DNA of 64,000 bases from Alphaproteobacteria bacterium (GTDB taxonomy: Bacteria > Pseudomonadota > Alphaproteobacteria > CACIAM-22H2), in the NCBI GenBank assembly GCA_016793165.1, contig JAEULA010000054.1, positions 1 through 64,000 of the forward strand, read 5' to 3'. The position numbers and the translations under genes were made by a program. How positions within the stretch are numbered: position 1 is the stretch's first letter; each line of letters opens with the position of its first letter. The notes below the pieces were generated by a model. It saw only the letters and a list, made by a program, of their open reading frames with translations. It was not told where the DNA came from and did not search any database. Shown here one piece after another: positions 33,436-41,991 of this stretch.

Positions 33436-34047
33436 TCAGCTGCGCAACGGCAGGGCGACCCCGATCGCCGCGAAGAGGCCGCCGCAGAGGCGATTGAAGC
33501 GCCGGCCGACGCGCTGAAGCCAGGGGCTGAGCCGATGCGCGGAGCTGGCGATGACGAGCTCGGTCATGATCTCGATGCCGACGAAGGTCCCGGCCATGAT
33601 CGCGAACTGGACCCCGAGGCTGCGCGCAGGGTCGATGAACTGCGGCAGGAACGCGGCGAAGAACAGGATGCCCTTGGGGTTGGTGACCGCCGAAAGCAGT
33701 CCCTGCCGGAACAGCGCGATGCCGGTCCGCGACGGGGCGGCGTCGCGGAGGTCGACGCCGATCGGCGGCGCGCGCCAGACCTGGATCCCGAGCCAGACGA
33801 GATAGGCGCCGCCGATCCACTTCATGACCGTGAGCCAGATCAGCGACGTCTGCAGCAGCGCGCCGATCCCGGACAGCGACAGTCCGATCACCGCGGTGAA
33901 TCCGACCGCGCCGCCAAGGATCGTGAAGGCCGTGCGTCTCCAGCCATGCAGCGCGCCGTGCGTCAGTGCCAGCAAGCCGTTCGGCCCCGGGGACAAGGAG
34001 AGGCCGATGGCGGCCAGCAGGTAGACGAGGAACGTGTCGGAAGACAT
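33436..34047 (-). CDS. LysE/RhtB-family amino acid exporter
   Basis: A 203-residue membrane protein with about six hydrophobic segments and the LysE family signature near the start: IGLSLSPGPNGLLALTHGALHG. NPKGILFFAAFLPQFI follows in the middle. Members export basic amino acids, homoserine, threonine or related metabolites. The start at 34047 is chosen because it begins just before the first helix; an in-frame extension upstream is low-complexity. An 11-pair hairpin lies about 35 bases upstream of the start. The substrate is unknown. Confidence 0.88.
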   Translation of the reverse strand: MSSDTFLVYLLAAIGLSLSPGPNGLLALTHGALHGWRRTAFTILGGAVGFTAVIGLSLSGIGALLQTSLIWLTVMKWIGGAYLVWLGIQVWRAPPIGVDLRDAAPSRTGIALFRQGLLSAVTNPKGILFFAAFLPQFIDPARSLGVQFAIMAGTFVGIEIMTELVIASSAHRLSPWLQRVGRRFNRLCGGLFAAIGVALPLRS

Positions 34048-34352
34048 GAAGTCGCGGATCCCGCGCGCAGCAGAAAGGTCGATCGGGGCCGGCCGCCGGC
34101 CCCGATGCCGCGCGATGCGGCGGCGTGCCGACTCTAGATGCATCCGACCCGATTGCCCCGCTCGATGATGGGTTGCGGCGGGTCGCGCCGCGGCCACGCT
34201 CGCACGCGGTCGTCGAACGTGCGGGCTCCCGCGACCTTGCTTGCGCCCCTCCTGGCCCTGGCCCAAGATCGCCGAGTGGCCGACGATCGCCGCGCGCGGC
34301 CGATGCCCGCGCGTCGCCGCGTCCGCATCCACGACGTCGTCCAGGGGGAACC
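34048..34352. other. 305-base divergent intergenic region with strong inverted repeat
   Basis: The gap between the LysE-type gene and the ABC binding-protein gene has no supported gene. Its strongest feature is an inverted repeat, ATCGGGGCCGG (34082-34092) and CCGGCCCCGAT (34096-34106), a perfect 11-pair stem with a 3-base loop. The rest shows no clear promoter boxes. Confidence 0.5.
34082..34106 (-). repeat. 11-base perfect inverted repeat upstream of LysE-type gene
   Basis: The two arms ATCGGGGCCGG and CCGGCCCCGAT are exact reverse complements separated by CCG. On the minus strand it would lie in the 5' leader of the exporter message, 35 bases before its start. It could be a leader hairpin or a protein-binding palindrome. 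Confidence 0.45.
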
Positions 34353-35375
34353 ATGTCATCGACCATTCGCAAGGCGCTCGCCTTGCTCGCGGCCTGTGCC
34401 GGGCTTGCCGGCGCGCAGCCGGTCCCGGCGCAGGAGCTCACCGTCTCGGTCTGGGGCGGCGGCTACGGCGAGACCTGGAAGAAGGTCGCCGTCGACCCCT
34501 TCGCCGCGCAGACAGGGATCAAGGTCACGGTCGACATGGGCCCGTCGAATCAGCGGCTGTCGAAGCTGCTCGCGCAGCGCGGCGGCATCGATCTGCTGTT
34601 CATCACCGACCACCAGATGGCGGTCGCCAAGGCGCGCGGCCTGCTCGAGCCGTTCGATCCCGCCAACGTGCCCAACGCGGCCAACCTGATCGGCTTCGCG
34701 CGCGATCCGCTCGGCGACAAGCTCTGCCCGGCGATCACGGTGCTGGGGATCGGGCTCGCCTACAACAAGGACCACTTCCCCGCGCCGCCCAAGGCGTGGG
34801 GCGACCTGCTGCGCAGCGATCTCAAGGCGCCGCCGGCCTTCATGGACATCGCCTTCTCCGTCGCGCCGTCGATGCTGGTGCAGCTGGCCGAGCTCAACGG
34901 CGGCTCGATCGACAACATCGATCCCGGTCTCAAGGCGATGTCGGATCGCAAGTCCCGTGCGCGCTTCTTCAAGCTCTTCGAGGTGCTGGACTGGATCAAC
35001 CGCGGCGAGACCTCGATCGCGCCGATGCTCAACACCTACGTGAAGCGCGACCCCAACGTGCCGCTGCGCTTCGCGTTCCCCGAGAACGACGCCATCGGCG
35101 TCGTCAACCTGGCGTGCATCGTCAAGGGGACGAAGAACAAGGCGGAGGCCGAGCGGTTCCTCAACCACTACCTCTCGGACGCGATCCAGGCGCAGATGGC
35201 GGCGACGTTCGGCGAGATGCCGGTGACCACGACCGCGAAGATCCCCGACGGCGTGCCCTACGAGGTGCTGACCCCGGACCGGATCGCACGGCTGAAGTTC
35301 TACGACCCGGTCAAGCTGGGCGCCGAGCGCCAGCGCTGGATCGACAAGTTCGAGGAGGCTGTGGTCGCCAAATAG
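34353..35375 (+). CDS. ABC transporter solute-binding protein (PotD-like)
   Basis: This 340-residue protein has a signal peptide (about residues 1-27, cut near VPAQE) and a type II periplasmic binding fold beginning LTVSVWGGGYGETWKKV, typical of polyamine-like (PotD/PotF) and related binding proteins. AGGGGGAA precedes the ATG at 34353. It is the first gene of a four-gene ABC import operon (ATPase and two permeases follow) that ends with an adenosine-deaminase-like gene. This suggests a nucleoside, purine or amine ligand rather than spermidine. A ten-pair stem-loop starts at its stop codon. Confidence 0.9.
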   Translation: MSSTIRKALALLAACAGLAGAQPVPAQELTVSVWGGGYGETWKKVAVDPFAAQTGIKVTVDMGPSNQRLSKLLAQRGGIDLLFITDHQMAVAKARGLLEPFDPANVPNAANLIGFARDPLGDKLCPAITVLGIGLAYNKDHFPAPPKAWGDLLRSDLKAPPAFMDIAFSVAPSMLVQLAELNGGSIDNIDPGLKAMSDRKSRARFFKLFEVLDWINRGETSIAPMLNTYVKRDPNVPLRFAFPENDAIGVVNLACIVKGTKNKAEAERFLNHYLSDAIQAQMAATFGEMPVTTTAKIPDGVPYEVLTPDRIARLKFYDPVKLGAERQRWIDKFEEAVVAK

Positions 35376-35397
35376 CGCGCCGGCCGACCGGCGCGCT
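35374..35397 (+). other. Stem-loop directly after the ABC binding-protein gene
   Basis: AGCGCGCCGG (35374-35383) and CCGGCGCGCT (35388-35397) form a perfect ten-pair stem with a CCGA tetraloop, beginning inside the TAG stop. Such hairpins after a binding-protein gene commonly protect the upstream message and reduce read-through into the permease genes. Confidence 0.6.
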
Positions 35398-35415
35398 CGC
35401 CAGGACGCTCCACGC

Positions 35416-36486
35416 ATGAACGCGATCGCGCTCTCGGGGCTCGCCAAGCGCTACGGCGACACCTGGGCGGTCCGCGACCTGTCGCTCGTCGCGCCGACCG
35501 GCAGCTTCGTCAGCCTGCTCGGCCCCAGCGGCTGCGGCAAGACCACGACGCTGCGGCTGATCGGGGGATTCGAGACGCCCGAGCGCGGCGAGATCGTGAT
35601 CGCCGGCATCCGGGCCAACGACGTCCCGCCCTGGCGGCGAGGCCTCGGCATCGTGTTCCAGAGCTACGCCCTGTTCCCGTTCATGACCGTGTTCGACAAC
35701 GTGGCCTTCGGCCTGCGTCGGCAGGGGCGGACGGACGGGCTGGCGCGGCGGGTGGCGGAGATGCTCGACCTCGTCGGGCTCGGCGCGCTCGCCGCGCGCT
35801 ACCCGCGCCAGCTCTCGGGCGGGCAGCAGCAGCGCGTCGCGCTGGCGCGGGCGTTGGCGATCGAGCCGAGCGTGCTGCTGCTCGACGAGCCGCTCAGCAA
35901 TCTCGACGCGAAGCTGCGCGCGGAGATGCGGCTGGAGCTCAAGCGGATCCAGCGCCAGACCGGCGTCACGACGATCCTCGTCACGCACGACCAGGAGGAG
36001 GCGCTGACGCTCTCGGACGAAATCGTCATCATGAATGCGGGCGTCGTGGTCGCATCGGGCGCGCCGCGCCGGATCTGGGCGCATCCCGGACACGAGTTCG
36101 TCGCCGGCTTCCTCGGCGTCGAGAACCTGCTGCCGGCGACGGTGCTCGACTCGACGCATGTGCGCGTCGACGGCGGCGACGCCACGCTCGCATTGGCCCC
36201 CGATGCGGCCGCGCGCGCCGGCGGGCGCGTCGTCGTCGGCATCCGCTCCGCCGACATCGCCGTCCTGCCGCGCGGGTCCGCGGGGCAAGAGCTTCCCAAT
36301 CGGATCGACGGCACCGTCCGGGAATCCGGCTATCGCGGCGCCGTCAGCAGCTTCCAGATCGCGACCCCGCTGGCGGGCAGGCCATTGCTCGCGACCGGCA
36401 GCCAGGAATGGCCGGTCGGCGCCGACGTCACGGTCCATCTTCCGCCCGCCAGCCTGATGCGGCTCGCGCCGACCGCCGCGCCATGA
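35416..36486 (+). CDS. ABC transporter ATPase (PotA-like)
   Basis: This 356-residue ATPase has Walker [10 protein letters not shown], a Q-loop in [14 protein letters not shown], signature LSGGQQQR, Walker [13 protein letters not shown], and the switch His in [10 protein letters not shown]-terminal TOBE-like regulatory domain (about 270-350) follows. It energises import by the PotB/PotC-like permeases encoded next. The permease gene overlaps its end by four bases. Confidence 0.94.
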   Translation: MNAIALSGLAKRYGDTWAVRDLSLVAPTGSFVSLLGPSGCGKTTTLRLIGGFETPERGEIVIAGIRANDVPPWRRGLGIVFQSYALFPFMTVFDNVAFGLRRQGRTDGLARRVAEMLDLVGLGALAARYPRQLSGGQQQRVALARALAIEPSVLLLDEPLSNLDAKLRAEMRLELKRIQRQTGVTTILVTHDQEEALTLSDEIVIMNAGVVVASGAPRRIWAHPGHEFVAGFLGVENLLPATVLDSTHVRVDGGDATLALAPDAAARAGGRVVVGIRSADIAVLPRGSAGQELPNRIDGTVRESGYRGAVSSFQIATPLAGRPLLATGSQEWPVGADVTVHLPPASLMRLAPTAAP

Positions 36487-37322
36487 CCATGCAGCCGACC
36501 CGGATCCTGGCGCTGCTGCTGGCAGCGGCCGTGACGGCCATCATCCTGGTTCCCAGCGCCATCATCCTGTTCGAGAGCGTGCTGTCGCCCGAGCGCACGC
36601 TGTCGCTCGACGCCTATCACACCGTGCTCGGCGCCCGCGTGGTCCGGCAGGCGACGTGGCGCACCTTCGAAATCGCCTTCGCCGTGACGGCGCTGTGCAT
36701 CCTCGCCGGTTATCCGCTCGCCTTCGCGATCGCCGGCAGCGGTCCGCGGCTGCGCGGCGCGCTCATCGCCTGCGTGATCTTCCCGTTCCTGCTCTCGGCG
36801 GTGGTTCGCGCCTTCGGCTGGAACATCGTCATCGGCGAGACGGGACTGATCAACAAGGTGCTGCTCGGGCTCGGCCTCGTCGCGACGCCGCTCCAGCTGC
36901 TGCACACCGAGATCGCGATCATCCTGGGCGAGGCGCATCTGTTGTGCCCCTACATGGTGCTGTCGCTGCTCGCCGTGATCGGGCGGATCGATCCCAATCT
37001 CGAGGCGGCAGCGCAGAGCCTCGGCGCCTCGCCGCCCGGGGTGTTTTTCCGCGTCATGGTGCCGATGACGTTGCCCGGGCTGCTCGCGGGCACGCTGCTC
37101 GTCTTCGCCCTGGCGATGACGGCCTTCGCAACGCCCTGGCTGCTCGGCGGCACGCGCTCCCCGGTGCTGACCAGCCTGCTGTACCGCTATGCCTTCGTCA
37201 GCTTCGACCTGCCGCGGGCACTCGCGATCGCGGGGATCCTGCTGATCCTCGGCATCGGCTTCCTGCTGCTCCACCGCGCGATCGCCCGGCGCGACGCCAT
37301 GACCGGGGAGCACGCCGCATGA
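36483..37322 (+). CDS. ABC transporter permease (PotB-like)
   Basis: A 279-residue permease with six predicted helices and the binding-protein-dependent permease EAA loop reading LEAAAQSLGASPPGVFFRVMVPMTLPG. The start ATGA at 36483 overlaps the ATPase stop, and the stop overlaps the second permease start. It forms a heterodimer with that permease in the inner membrane. Confidence 0.92.
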   Translation: MTMQPTRILALLLAAAVTAIILVPSAIILFESVLSPERTLSLDAYHTVLGARVVRQATWRTFEIAFAVTALCILAGYPLAFAIAGSGPRLRGALIACVIFPFLLSAVVRAFGWNIVIGETGLINKVLLGLGLVATPLQLLHTEIAIILGEAHLLCPYMVLSLLAVIGRIDPNLEAAAQSLGASPPGVFFRVMVPMTLPGLLAGTLLVFALAMTAFATPWLLGGTRSPVLTSLLYRYAFVSFDLPRALAIAGILLILGIGFLLLHRAIARRDAMTGEHAA

Positions 37323-38140
37323 CGATCGGGGGCGGCGAGCTCGCCGTGCGCTGCTGGCGCGCCCTCGGCGCCGGGCTGGTGGCGTTTTGGCTGGTCTTCC
37401 TGCTCGCGCCGATCGTCGTCGCGCTCGCGGTCTCGTTCACCGCCACCGAGTATCCGGTGTTCCCGCCCCAGGGACTGTCGCTGCGCTGGTACGCCAATGC
37501 GCTGGCGACGTCCTGGTTCCGCGACTCCCTGGCGACGAGCGCGCTGGTCGCCCTCGCCTCCACCGCGATCTCGGTCGTTCTCGGCACCGCCGCCGCCTAC
37601 GTGCTGAGCCGCCGCGCGGTGCCGGGGCGCGCCGCGCTCGAGTTCGTCCTGATGACGCCGCTGATCATCCCGAGCGTGGCGATCGGCTTCGCGCTGTTCC
37701 ACCTCGTGCTGCAGCTCGGGCTGCAGAAGCTCTCCTTCGTCAACCTCGTGATCGCCCATGCGGTCGTGACGCTGCCGTTCACGCTGCGGCCCGCCTGGTC
37801 GAGCCTGATCGGCGCGAACCGCGCGATCGAGGAGGCGGCGCAGAGCCTGGGCGCGACGCCCTGGGTCGCCTTCCGGCAGGTCATCCTGCCGTCCATCCTG
37901 CCGGCCGTCGTCGCCGGCGCGATCATCGCCTTCACCTTCTCGTTCAACGACGTCACCGTCGCGGTCTTCCTCGTCGGGCCGACGACGCGGACGCTGCCGG
38001 TCGAGCTGCTGGCGCAGATCGAGTACACGCCGGACCCGACGCCGGCCGCGATCACCGCGATCATCATGGCGATCACCTTCGTCTTCTTCCTGATCGTCGA
38101 GCGCACGGTCGGGCTCGACATCTTCGCGCGCGCCGAGTGA
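37319..38140 (+). CDS. ABC transporter permease (PotC-like)
   Basis: A 273-residue permease with six helices and the EAA loop IEEAAQSLGATPWVAFRQVILPSILP. It begins at the ATG that overlaps the first permease stop (37319-37322). Together with the first permease, the ATPase and the binding protein it completes an ABC importer. The deaminase-like gene follows after 29 bases and is probably the last gene of the operon. Confidence 0.93.
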   Translation: MTIGGGELAVRCWRALGAGLVAFWLVFLLAPIVVALAVSFTATEYPVFPPQGLSLRWYANALATSWFRDSLATSALVALASTAISVVLGTAAAYVLSRRAVPGRAALEFVLMTPLIIPSVAIGFALFHLVLQLGLQKLSFVNLVIAHAVVTLPFTLRPAWSSLIGANRAIEEAAQSLGATPWVAFRQVILPSILPAVVAGAIIAFTFSFNDVTVAVFLVGPTTRTLPVELLAQIEYTPDPTPAAITAIIMAITFVFFLIVERTVGLDIFARAE

Positions 38141-38169
38141 GCGCGCCCGTTCCACCTCCGGAGGGCCCC

Positions 38170-39228
38170 ATGGACTTCACGCCCGTCGACCCCCGCACCC
38201 GCGAATTCGTGGCCGGCCTGCCCAAGGCCGAGCTCCACCTCCACATCGAGGGCACGCTGACGCCCGAGCTGCGTTGGACGCTCGCAGCCCGCAACGGCAT
38301 CGCGCAGCGCCATCCCGACATCCAGTCTCTCAAGGCCGCGATGGCGTTCGAGGCGCCGGACGCGCCGAGCTACCTGACGAAGTTCCTCGCCGCCTACTAC
38401 GAGGGCATCGAGGTCCTGCGCACCGCCGAGGACTTCCGCGACATCACGGTCGCGTATCTCGCGCGCTGCAAGGAGGAGAACGTGCTCTATGCCGAGCTGT
38501 CCTTCGATCCGCAGGCGCACACGACCCGCGGCGTGGCGATCGATGCGGTGATGGAGGGGCTGGCCGAGGGGCGGCGCATCGGCCGCGCGACGCACGGGAT
38601 CGAGACGAACCTCATCCTGTGCATCAACCGCGACCGGCCGATCGACACGGCGATGGACGCGCTCGTCGCGGCGCGGCCCTTCCGCGACGAGATCGTCGGC
38701 TTCGGCCTCGACTCCGACGAGCTGAACAACCCGCCGATCAAGTTCCGCGAGGTCTACGACCGCGCCCGCAGCGAGGGCTATCGGCTGACGGCGCATTGCG
38801 ACGTCGACCAGCCCGCGACGCGCGAGAACATCCGCCAGTGCCTCGACATCCTGCGCGTCGAGCGCATCGACCACGGGATCAACGCGATCGAGGAGCCGTC
38901 CCTGGTGGACGATATCCGCGCCCGCGGCATCACGCTGACGGCATGCCCGACATGGCGTCCGATCGACCGGGCGCCGCGGCGCGTCGACCGGATCCGCGTG
39001 ATGCGCGAGCTCGGGCTCAAGGTGACGCTCAACAGCGACGATCCCGGCCTGTTCTCGAGCGGCACGCTCGGCCGGATGCTGCCCGCCGTCGCCGTCGCCG
39101 GCGACTTCTCGGACCGGGAGATGGGCGAGTTCATGATCAACGCCTTCGAGGGCGCGTGGATCGATCGCGAGCTCCGCGACGCCTTCGTCGCGCGCACGCG
39201 CGACTACCTCGCCCGGGCCGCCGTATGA
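38170..39228 (+). CDS. Adenosine deaminase-like amidohydrolase
   Basis: This 352-residue protein has the adenosine/AMP deaminase barrel: zinc ligands in KAELHLHIEGTL, a later IDHGINAIE, and the SDDPG zinc-aspartate motif. The usual HAGE motif carrying the proton-donor Glu reads HCDVDQ (start of TAHCDVDQPATREN), so that Glu is absent. This fits a divergent subgroup whose substrate may not be adenosine. The GGAGGG at 38159-38164 precedes the ATG at 38170. The position at the end of an ABC import operon suggests it acts on the imported compound. Confidence 0.85.
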   Translation: MDFTPVDPRTREFVAGLPKAELHLHIEGTLTPELRWTLAARNGIAQRHPDIQSLKAAMAFEAPDAPSYLTKFLAAYYEGIEVLRTAEDFRDITVAYLARCKEENVLYAELSFDPQAHTTRGVAIDAVMEGLAEGRRIGRATHGIETNLILCINRDRPIDTAMDALVAARPFRDEIVGFGLDSDELNNPPIKFREVYDRARSEGYRLTAHCDVDQPATRENIRQCLDILRVERIDHGINAIEEPSLVDDIRARGITLTACPTWRPIDRAPRRVDRIRVMRELGLKVTLNSDDPGLFSSGTLGRMLPAVAVAGDFSDREMGEFMINAFEGAWIDRELRDAFVARTRDYLARAAV

Positions 39229-39428
39229 CCCGGGCCCCGGGTCCCGGTCGACGTGGCGCCCGGGACTCGACGCGAACTCCCGTCCGCGACACCATCGCCT
39301 CCTGCGCCCCGATGTCCGGCGCGCAGGGCCGGTCGCGTTGCAAGCGGCCGTCCCGCCAACGAAGATGACCCGTGTCCGGAACCGCGGCATCGCCGTCGTC
39401 GCCGGTGCGGAACACGAGAGAAGCCGCC
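39229..39428 (+). other. 200-base leader region before metA
   Basis: No gene is supported here. Because metA leaders in alphaproteobacteria often carry SAM riboswitches (SAM-II), the region was read for the SAM-II pseudoknot pattern, but no convincing match was found. The region is GC-rich with short inverted repeats only. Confidence 0.4.
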
Positions 39429-40346
39429 ATGCCCATCAAGATTCCCGACGACCTCCCCGCGCGCGCGACGCTGCAGGCCGAAGGCGTGATGGTGATGCGC
39501 GAGACCGATGCGGTGCGCCAGGACATCCGGCCGCTGCGCATCGGCCTGCTGAATCTGATGCCCGACAAGCAGAAGACGGAGACCCAGTTCGCACGGCTGC
39601 TCGGCTCGACGCCGCTGCAGGTCGAGCTGACGCTGGTCAAGATCACCAACCACGTCGCGCGCAACACGTCCCAGGAGCACATCATCTCCTTCTACCGGTC
39701 CTGGGAGGCCGTCCGGTCGGAGCGCTTCGACGGCTTCATCGTGACCGGGGCGCCGGTCGAGCAGATGCCGTTCGAGCAGGTCACCTACTGGGACGAGCTG
39801 CGCCGCATCTTCGACTGGACCCAGACCAACGTGCATGCCGGGCTCAACATCTGCTGGGGCGCGCAGGCCGCCGTTCACCACTTCCACGGCATGCCCAAGC
39901 ATCCGCTGCCGGAGAAGGCCTTCGGCGTGTTCCGGCATCGCAATCTGGAGCCGGCCTCGCCCTATCTGCGCGGGTTCTCCGACAACTTCTCGGTGCCCGT
40001 GTCGCGCTGGACCGAAGTGCGGCGGGCCGACATCCCGGACGACAGCGGCCTGCGCGTGCTCATGGAGTCGGACGAGACCGGCATCTGCCTGATCGACGAT
40101 CCGCGGCACCGCGCGCTGCACATGTTCAACCACATCGAATACGACTCGAACTCGCTGGGGGACGAGTATCGCCGCGACGTCGCCGCCAACAAGCCGATCG
40201 CACTGCCCAGGAACTACTTCCCGAAGGACGATCCGGCGCGCGAGCCGCGCAACCGCTGGCGCAGCCACGCCCATCTGCTGATCGGCAACTGGATCAACGA
40301 GCTCTACCAGACGACGCCCTTCGACATCGCGGCGGTCGGCCGCTGA
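39429..40346 (+). CDS. metA: Homoserine O-acyltransferase MetA (predicted acetyl-CoA specific)
   Basis: This 305-residue protein is a full-length MetA. The catalytic triad is at the expected positions: Cys142 in NICWGAQAA, His235 and Glu237 in FNHIEYD. Residue 111 is Glu (GAPVEQMPF); in characterised MetA enzymes Glu111 goes with acetyl-CoA and Gly111 with succinyl-CoA, so O-acetylhomoserine is the likely product. This is the first committed step of methionine synthesis. The ATG at 39429 has GAGAGAAG a few bases upstream. It is not in an operon with other methionine genes. Confidence 0.94.
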   Translation: MPIKIPDDLPARATLQAEGVMVMRETDAVRQDIRPLRIGLLNLMPDKQKTETQFARLLGSTPLQVELTLVKITNHVARNTSQEHIISFYRSWEAVRSERFDGFIVTGAPVEQMPFEQVTYWDELRRIFDWTQTNVHAGLNICWGAQAAVHHFHGMPKHPLPEKAFGVFRHRNLEPASPYLRGFSDNFSVPVSRWTEVRRADIPDDSGLRVLMESDETGICLIDDPRHRALHMFNHIEYDSNSLGDEYRRDVAANKPIALPRNYFPKDDPAREPRNRWRSHAHLLIGNWINELYQTTPFDIAAVGR

Positions 40347-40365
40347 GCGCGGCGGCGACGTGGCA

Positions 40366-40563
40366 TCAGCGCTTGCGACGGCCCCGTCGGCCCGACGCCG
40401 GGTCGTCGTCCCGATCCGCGTCGCCTGCGAGGGCCGCCTCGCTCTTGTCCTCGCGACGACGACGGATGGTGCTCGCCGACTTGGCGACGCGCTTTGGACC
40501 CCAGAAGGCGCCCTGCCCCTTCTTGGCGCCGGCATGCTCGGTCTTGCGCGAGCGCGAAGGCAT
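40366..40563 (-). CDS. Small basic conserved protein
   Basis: A 65-residue, very basic protein. Its core KTEHAGAKKGQGAFWGPKRVAKSASTIRRRRED-like arrangement (KKGxGAFWG followed by a lysine/arginine-rich helix) resembles a small protein family found in many Proteobacteria, with unknown function. It converges on metA with a 20-base gap and lies downstream of the NHL-repeat gene's 3' end on the same strand. Nucleic-acid binding is plausible from charge alone. Confidence 0.65.
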   Translation of the reverse strand: MPSRSRKTEHAGAKKGQGAFWGPKRVAKSASTIRRRREDKSEAALAGDADRDDDPASGRRGRRKR

Positions 40564-40613
40564 GGGATTTCACCCGATCCCGGTCCGCCGCGCCGGGCGC
40601 CGTCGCCCTTCGC

Positions 40614-41798
40614 CTACCGCTTCGGCCAGGGGACGCCCTGCTCGCGGGCCACCTCGCCCATGCCCTTGTTGACGAACTTCTGCAGGCGTTTCCCCTCGTA
40701 TGTCTCGGTCGTATAGATGTTGCCCTTGGAGTCCGTGGCGATGGAGTGCACGCCGTAGAACTGCCCGGGCTGGCGGCCGCCGTCGCCGAAGGCGGTGACC
40801 TCCTCGAGCGTCTCGCGCACCACGATGCGCACGCGCTCGTTCTGGCCGTCGGCCATGAAGATGAAGCGCTGCACCGGATCCTTCGAGAAGGCGATGTCCC
40901 AGGTCGAGCCGGCGGCCAGCGTGTCCTTGGCGTAGAACGCCTCCTTCACGAACTTGCCGTCGGGCTGGAACACCTGCAGCCGGTTATTGGCGCGGTCGCA
41001 GACGTAGACGAGACCATCGTTCGAGCGCTCGACGCAGTGCACGGGATTGCGGAACTGCTGTGCCGGCGGCGCCTTGGGATCGTAGGGTCCGAGATTGGTG
41101 TCGTCCGGCTTGTTGCCGTAGGCGCCCCAGTAGCGCTTCATCGTGCCGGTGTCGGCATCGAGCACCGCCACGCGCTTGTTGAGATAGCCGTCGGCGATGT
41201 ACGCCTCGTTGGTCTTCGGATCGACCCAGATCTTGGCGACGCGACCGAAGTTCTCCGCATTGTTGCTGCCGGCATTCTTGCCGGAGCCGCCGACCTGCAT
41301 GAGGAACTTTCCGTCCTTGGTGAACTTCAGGAGATGGGCGTCCTTCTCGCCGTTGCCGCCGATCCAGACATTGCCCTTGTAGTCGACATGTACGCCGTGG
41401 TTCGACGCCGGCCACTCGTAGCCGGGCCCCGGGCCGCCCCAGGCGCGAACGAGATTGCCCTCGGGATCGAAGACCAGCACGGGCGGCGCGGCGCGGCAGC
41501 ACGCCGCGATCGGTGGATTGAGCTCGGCGCCGCGCTCGTTGTTGTGAAGCGTCGCTGCGCCGCGATGGATGATCCAGACGTGATCCTGGTCGTCGACCCA
41601 GATGCCGATCGCCATCCCCAGCAGCCAGCTGTTGGGAAGCGGCTTGGGCCAGAACGGATCGACCTCGAAGATCGGCGCCTGGACAGTGGCGCGCTGAGCG
41701 TCGGCCTTCTGCTGCAGTACGAACTGGCCGACCGCGAGGCCGACGATCGCGGCGACGACGGCGGCACCGAGAGTCTGCTTGCGCTTGAGCTTGATCAC
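40614..41798 (-). CDS. Exported NHL-repeat beta-propeller protein
   Basis: A 394-residue protein with an N-terminal signal or anchor (residues 5-30) and a propeller built from NHL-type blades, each with a pattern like HGVHVDYKGNVWIGGNG, AKIWVDPKTNEAYIADGY or HSIATDSKGNIYTTETY. Similar proteins are annotated as peptidylglycine monooxygenase-like or six-bladed propellers, but no catalytic copper site was identified. The GTG at 41798 is preceded by GGGGGAA. A perfect TATAAT lies about 75 bases upstream. Function unknown, probably periplasmic. Confidence 0.85.
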   Translation of the reverse strand: MIKLKRKQTLGAAVVAAIVGLAVGQFVLQQKADAQRATVQAPIFEVDPFWPKPLPNSWLLGMAIGIWVDDQDHVWIIHRGAATLHNNERGAELNPPIAACCRAAPPVLVFDPEGNLVRAWGGPGPGYEWPASNHGVHVDYKGNVWIGGNGEKDAHLLKFTKDGKFLMQVGGSGKNAGSNNAENFGRVAKIWVDPKTNEAYIADGYLNKRVAVLDADTGTMKRYWGAYGNKPDDTNLGPYDPKAPPAQQFRNPVHCVERSNDGLVYVCDRANNRLQVFQPDGKFVKEAFYAKDTLAAGSTWDIAFSKDPVQRFIFMADGQNERVRIVVRETLEEVTAFGDGGRQPGQFYGVHSIATDSKGNIYTTETYEGKRLQKFVNKGMGEVAREQGVPWPKR

Positions 41799-41871
41799 GA
41801 CGTTCCCCCATCCTGATCATCGTTTGCGGACCCGCGGCATGTCCCGGCATGGCGGCGGATCCGAGCGCCGC

Positions 41872-41877
41872 ATTATA
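41872..41877 (-). promoter_or_regulatory. Perfect -10 box (TATAAT) upstream of NHL-repeat gene
   Basis: On the minus strand TATAAT lies at 41877-41872, about 75 bases before the GTG at 41798. No matching -35 element is found 16-18 bases upstream (CTCGCC at 17). In DNA this GC-rich an exact TATAAT is rare, so it is a likely promoter element. Confidence 0.45.
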
Positions 41878-41991
41878 GGCGCCTTCAACTGGGGGGCGAG
41901 CGCGTTCGCCGTCGATCGCATGACCAAGTCGAGACCGGGACGCGGGCCGGCCGCGCGACGCCCGCGAGCCGGACGGCAATGCGCCCACAGA

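Noticed and set aside
34125..34352. N-terminal extension of the ABC binding protein
   Set aside because: The extension is low-complexity and would bury the signal peptide; the ATG at 34353 has a good ribosome site.
39229..39428. Possible SAM-II riboswitch before metA
   Set aside because: The conserved loop and pseudoknot sequences of SAM-II could not be found by eye.
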